From Streptomyces sp. BK239 (GTDB taxonomy: Bacteria > Actinomycetota > Actinomycetes > Streptomycetales > Streptomycetaceae), in assembly GCF_004217285.1 (NCBI RefSeq), contig NZ_SHKS01000006.1:478743-542742 (forward strand): DNA of 64,000 bases. Reading direction: 5' to 3'. This document shows positions 61,411 to 64,000 of the stretch, piece after piece; within the stretch, counting starts at the first letter, position 1, and every line of letters begins with the position of its first letter. The notes under the pieces are model-generated. The model worked only from the letters and a program-made list of their open reading frames with translations, had not been told where the DNA came from and ran no database searches. Made by a program: the position numbers and the translations under genes.

Positions 61411-62415
61411 TTACGCGGGAGGCACGAACCCGGTGGCCGTCCCCTCGCCCCGCGACGGACCGGACACAGGCGGTACCTGCGGAACGGCGGGAGCAGGAGA
61501 GACAGGCGCACCGGGGGAGGGCCCGCCGGGCGGACCGTGGTCACCGTAGGAAGGGGGAGCGGGCGCACCGTAAACAGGGGGAGCGGGCGCACCGTAAACA
61601 GGGGGAGCGGGCGCACCGTAGGAAGACGGGGCCGACTGACCGTGAGCATCAGCCACCGGACCGCCCCCGGCCCCGAAGGCCCGCCGCGCCTCCCGGTCCC
61701 GTCGCTCGTGCGCCACCGCCGCCAGGAACGCGGCCGCAGGCACCCCCGGTGGCACCGGAGCCCCCGTCCGGGCCGCGAGATCACCGGCCAGCCGCTCCGC
61801 AATGGTTCGGCCAACCTGCGGATCCAACTGGTCCATCCGCCCCAGGTACTGCCGGATCTCCAGCCACAGACCGTCCGGCACCGCGGACAGATCGAGCCCC
61901 GCGAACCGCCCCGCCAGCCACGGCGGAGGAGGCGGCAGAAAACCGTTCCGCGTCACGGGCACCCGCTCCCTCACCACCAGCGTCCCGGCGAAGACGTCCC
62001 CGAGCCGCCGCCCCCGCGCCGACACCAGCGAGGCCACGCACGCCACCACCCCCGCGGTCAGCAGGATCTCCACCACCCCCAGCGCACCCCGCACCAGCGC
62101 GTGGCGGAACCGGATCGGCCCACCGTCGTCCCGCACCACCCGCAGCCCGCAGGCCAGCTTCCCGAGGGAGCGCCCATGACTGAGCGTCTCCACCGCGATC
62201 GGCACCCCCACCAACAGCAACAGGAACGAGGCGATCGCCACCGCCGTTCGCGCCGCCTCGTCCAGCGACGCCGTGGCCGCCAGCAAGGCGACGCTGACGA
62301 CGACATAACCCGCGATGACGACGAGCAGATCGAGCAACACGGCCAGCGCCCTGCTCGGCAGCCTGGCGGGACGCAGCTCCAAGGCCACCGCCTCACCCGT
62401 CACCAGCTCGCCCAC
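61411..62415 (-). CDS. RDD-family membrane protein with Pro-rich tail
   Basis: Membrane protein of 334 residues. The RDD domain is N-terminal: 'LPSRALAVLLDLLVVIAGYVVVSVALL' carries the R-D signature, then two to three more helices and 'GRSLGKLACGLRVVRDDGGPIRFRHALVRG'. The cytosolic C-terminal half holds a conserved helix region (about 185-245) and a Tyr/Pro-rich tail with GAPAPPVY repeats. GTG at 62415 has AAGGGG eight nt upstream; GTG at 62421 is possible. Divergent from the SpoIIM-like gene, a common actinobacterial pairing. Confidence 0.88.
   Translation of the reverse strand: MGELVTGEAVALELRPARLPSRALAVLLDLLVVIAGYVVVSVALLAATASLDEAARTAVAIASFLLLLVGVPIAVETLSHGRSLGKLACGLRVVRDDGGPIRFRHALVRGALGVVEILLTAGVVACVASLVSARGRRLGDVFAGTLVVRERVPVTRNGFLPPPPPWLAGRFAGLDLSAVPDGLWLEIRQYLGRMDQLDPQVGRTIAERLAGDLAARTGAPVPPGVPAAAFLAAVAHERRDREARRAFGAGGGPVADAHGQSAPSSYGAPAPPVYGAPAPPVYGAPAPPSYGDHGPPGGPSPGAPVSPAPAVPQVPPVSGPSRGEGTATGFVPPA
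61553..61625. repeat. 24-bp in-frame tandem repeat
   Basis: Three consecutive copies of a 24-nt unit (GGGGGAGCGGGCGCACCGTA plus 4 nt) encode YGAPAPPV units in the RDD protein tail. The first two full copies are identical. Confidence 0.8.
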
Positions 62416-62544
62416 GACCACCGCCCCTTCCCCGACCCGCCCCGACGACGGCCAGTCTGCCAAGCTGACCGCACATCGCGCCTCCGTAGGACAAGCTGAC
62501 ATCACCACCGGTCGCCGACGAGAAGCCGAGGAGCAGACACCCCG

Positions 62545-63549
62545 ATGGACCTCGACGTCTTCGTCTCCGCCCACCGCGCCGAATGGGACCGCCTGGACGC
62601 CCTCCTGCGCCGGCGCCGCCTCACCGGCGCGGAAGCCGACGAACTCGTCACCCTCTACCAGCGCACGGCCACCCACCTGTCCCTCGTCCAGTCCAGCGCC
62701 CCCGAACCGCAACTCACCGGACGGCTCAGCCGGCTCGTGGCACGCGCGCGCAGTACGGTCACCGGCACCCGACGCGCCTCATGGCACGACGCCGCCCGCT
62801 TCCTCACATCGGGATTCCCCGCCGCCGTCTACCGCGCGCGCCACTGGTGGATACCCACCGCGCTCGTCTCCACGGCCACAGCGGCTCTGCTCGGCTGGTG
62901 GATCGGAACCCATCCCGAGGTCCAGGCCTCCCTGGCCGCCCCGGACGCGCTGCGCGAGCTCACCCGCCCCGGCGGCCAGTACGAGACGTACTACTCGAGC
63001 CACCCGGCCGCCTCGTTCGCCGCCCAGGTCTGGACGAACAACGCCCAAGCCGCCGCCATGTGTCTGGTCCTCGGCGTCTTCCTGGGGCTGCCCGTCCTCT
63101 GGATCCTCTTCCAGAACATGCTCAACCTCGGTGTCGGCATCGGCCTCATGTCCTCCGCCGGCCGCCTCGACACCTTCCTCGGCCTGGTCCTCCCGCACGG
63201 CCTCCTCGAACTGACCGCGGTCTTCGTCGCCGCCGGCACCGGCCTGCGACTCGGCTGGACCGTCATCGATCCCGGCCCGCGGTCCCGCCGTACCGCCCTT
63301 GCGGAGGAAGGGCGCGCCGCCGTCGGCATGGCGATCGGCCTCGCCCTCGTCCTGTTCGTCTCGGGCGCCATCGAAGGCTTCGTCACTCCCTCCGGTCTGC
63401 CGACCTGGGCCCGCATCACCATCGGCACCACCGCCGAAGTGGCCTTCCTGGCCTACGTCTACGTCCTCGGCGGCCGTGCCGCGCGCGCCGGGGACACCGG
63501 CGACCTGGCGGCGGCCGAGCGCAGCGCCATGGTGCCGACAGCCGCCTGA
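62545..63549 (+). CDS. SpoIIM-family (DUF95) membrane protein
   Basis: Stage II sporulation protein M-like membrane protein of 334 residues. A cytosolic N-terminal helical region (1-95, 'MDLDVFVSAHRAEWDRLDALLRRR') precedes about five TM helices: 'WWIPTALVSTATAALLGWWIG', 'AAAMCLVLGVFLGLPVLWILF', 'LGLVLPHGLLELTAVFVAAGTGL', 'GMAIGLALVLFVSGAIEGFV' and 'VAFLAYVYVLGG'. ATG at 62545 follows GAGGAGC. In Bacillus SpoIIM acts in engulfment; the role in Streptomyces is unknown. Confidence 0.9.
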   Translation: MDLDVFVSAHRAEWDRLDALLRRRRLTGAEADELVTLYQRTATHLSLVQSSAPEPQLTGRLSRLVARARSTVTGTRRASWHDAARFLTSGFPAAVYRARHWWIPTALVSTATAALLGWWIGTHPEVQASLAAPDALRELTRPGGQYETYYSSHPAASFAAQVWTNNAQAAAMCLVLGVFLGLPVLWILFQNMLNLGVGIGLMSSAGRLDTFLGLVLPHGLLELTAVFVAAGTGLRLGWTVIDPGPRSRRTALAEEGRAAVGMAIGLALVLFVSGAIEGFVTPSGLPTWARITIGTTAEVAFLAYVYVLGGRAARAGDTGDLAAAERSAMVPTAA

Positions 63550-63602
63550 TGTGCGTGGGCCTCCGCCGAACTGCTAGTCTCCTCTTCGCCCCACAAAAAC
63601 CG

Positions 63603-63631
63603 TTGACACGGAGCGTGTGGGGAGGTAGATT
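63603..63631 (+). promoter_or_regulatory. rRNA promoter 1
   Basis: TTGACA (63603-63608), 17-nt spacer, TAGATT (63626-63631): the best consensus promoter in the window. Confidence 0.8.
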
Positions 63632-63636
63632 CGAAC

Positions 63637-63680
63637 GGTTGCTTGGACTGGACATGGTCCGGTCGGCAACCAGTTAGTAT
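63637..63680 (+). promoter_or_regulatory. Hairpin and rRNA promoter 2 (-10)
   Basis: GGTTGC (63637-63642) / GCAACC (63666-63671) enclose GGAC/GTCC, forming a nested inverted repeat that is followed at once by TAGTAT (63675-63680), a good -10 without a well-spaced -35. Confidence 0.5.
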
Positions 63681-63748
63681 CTACAGGGCCTCACGGAACT
63701 TCGATTCCGCAGAAGCCACTCCCCGATGAATCGGAAACAACGGCCGGT

Positions 63749-63776
63749 CTGACTGGCTGAGAACTTCTGATAAAGT
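63749..63776 (+). promoter_or_regulatory. rRNA promoter 3
   Basis: CTGACT (63749-63754), 16-nt spacer, TAAAGT (63771-63776), within TCTGATAAAGTCGGAA. Confidence 0.6.
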
Positions 63777-63852
63777 CGGAACCGCCGGAAAGGAAACCGC
63801 GAAACAAAAGCGGGAACCTGGAAAGCACCGAGGAAATCGGATCGAGAAAAGA

Positions 63853-63868
63853 TCTGATAGAGTCGGAA
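63853..63868 (+). promoter_or_regulatory. rRNA promoter 4 (-10 region)
   Basis: TCTGATAGAGTCGGAA repeats the promoter 3 core with one mismatch, 87 nt downstream; the -10 would be TAGAGT at 63858-63863. The -35 region is poor, as known for some Streptomyces rRNA promoters. Confidence 0.5.
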
Positions 63869-64000
63869 GCGCAAGACCGAAGGGAAGCGCCCGGAGGAAA
63901 GCCACGAGAGAGTCTCTCGGGTGAGTACAAAGGAAGCGTCCGTTCCTTGAGAACTCAACAGCGTGCCAAAAATCAACGCCAGATATGTTGATACCCCGTC

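Larger units (their letters stand above)
63550..64000 (+). promoter_or_regulatory. Upstream region of an rRNA operon
   Basis: 451 nt, clearly less GC-rich than the rest of the window and without genes. It carries several promoter-like elements in tandem and ends in a sequence (from TTGAGAACTCAACAGCGTG near 63946) that resembles the leader just before 16S rRNA in Streptomyces. The rRNA gene itself lies beyond the window. Confidence 0.75.

Noticed and set aside
63637..63680. Possible tRNA or small RNA in the AT-richer region before the rRNA operon
   Set aside because: No cloverleaf or TψC-like GTTCGAATC; the inverted repeat fits a promoter-region hairpin better.

Overview
This is a chromosomal window from a Streptomyces species. 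The evidence is very high GC with GC-rich third codon positions, frequent GTG starts, an 87-residue WhiB, a SigI/ArsI/PrsI-type partner-switching module, repeated LytR-CpsA-Psr (LCP) genes and F420 biosynthesis genes. There is no sign of a plasmid, phage, insertion sequence, CRISPR array or tRNA gene. Most of the window looks like conserved core chromosome. Several places are less ordinary: a surface-protein operon, a Cys-codon leader peptide upstream of cysteine dioxygenase, intergenic tandem repeats, and a large secreted SGNH hydrolase.

Layout. 41-1248 (minus): a Roadblock-like protein and a DUF4388-like/winged-helix protein. 1668-7268 (plus): a tightly overlapping histidine-utilisation operon, hutU - M20 amidohydrolase - hutF - hutI. 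7422-9866: sigma factor (minus) divergent from an anti-sigma antagonist (STAS) and a serine-kinase-type anti-sigma factor. 9955-10279: an array of 35- and 62-nt repeats. 10471-13876: three exported surface proteins, two of them with sortase signals. 13937-15433: POT peptide transporter (minus). 15882-17895: OmpR-type response regulator and sensor kinase. 18038-18586: GtrA-like membrane protein. 18807-21651: purK-purE-dipeptidase. 21830-24532: UDP-glucose dehydrogenase and acyl-CoA dehydrogenase. 24624-28142: SGNH hydrolase and a Cys-rich copper-storage-type protein.

28206-41685 is a cell-envelope region: five LCP glycopolymer ligases, a hotdog thioesterase, a GT2 glycosyltransferase, a TIGR03089 protein, a PGRP-type amidase and a sugar-nucleotide pyrophosphorylase. 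41764-46014 (minus): DNA glycosylase, fbiB, fbiA, cysteine dioxygenase and its Cys-rich leader ORF. 46482-60567: whiB, a large membrane glycosyltransferase, DUF5719, zincin-like protein, DUF3499, manB, Trm112-like, SIS isomerase-like, manA, CDF transporter and ahcY. From memory, this block resembles the Rv3248c-Rv3268 neighbourhood of Mycobacterium tuberculosis, with mannose activation, F420 synthesis and WhiB kept together. 60771-63549: an unrecognised protein, an RDD membrane protein and a SpoIIM-family membrane protein. From 63603 to the end lies a multi-promoter region typical of a Streptomyces rRNA operon; the 16S gene itself would begin beyond the window.

Regulation visible in the sequence. 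Several genes have a -10 hexamer only 6-7 nt from the start codon and no convincing Shine-Dalgarno, which implies leaderless transcripts (response regulator, purK, TIGR03089, zincin-like protein, Cys leader). The thioesterase has the same spacing but also a ribosome-site-like sequence. Convergent gene pairs are usually separated by strong hairpins. hutU has a good housekeeping-type promoter overlapped by an inverted repeat. The cysteine dioxygenase gene is preceded by a 31-codon leader whose last nine codons include five Cys codons, driven by a TTGACA promoter; this is the best candidate here for a little-described control system.
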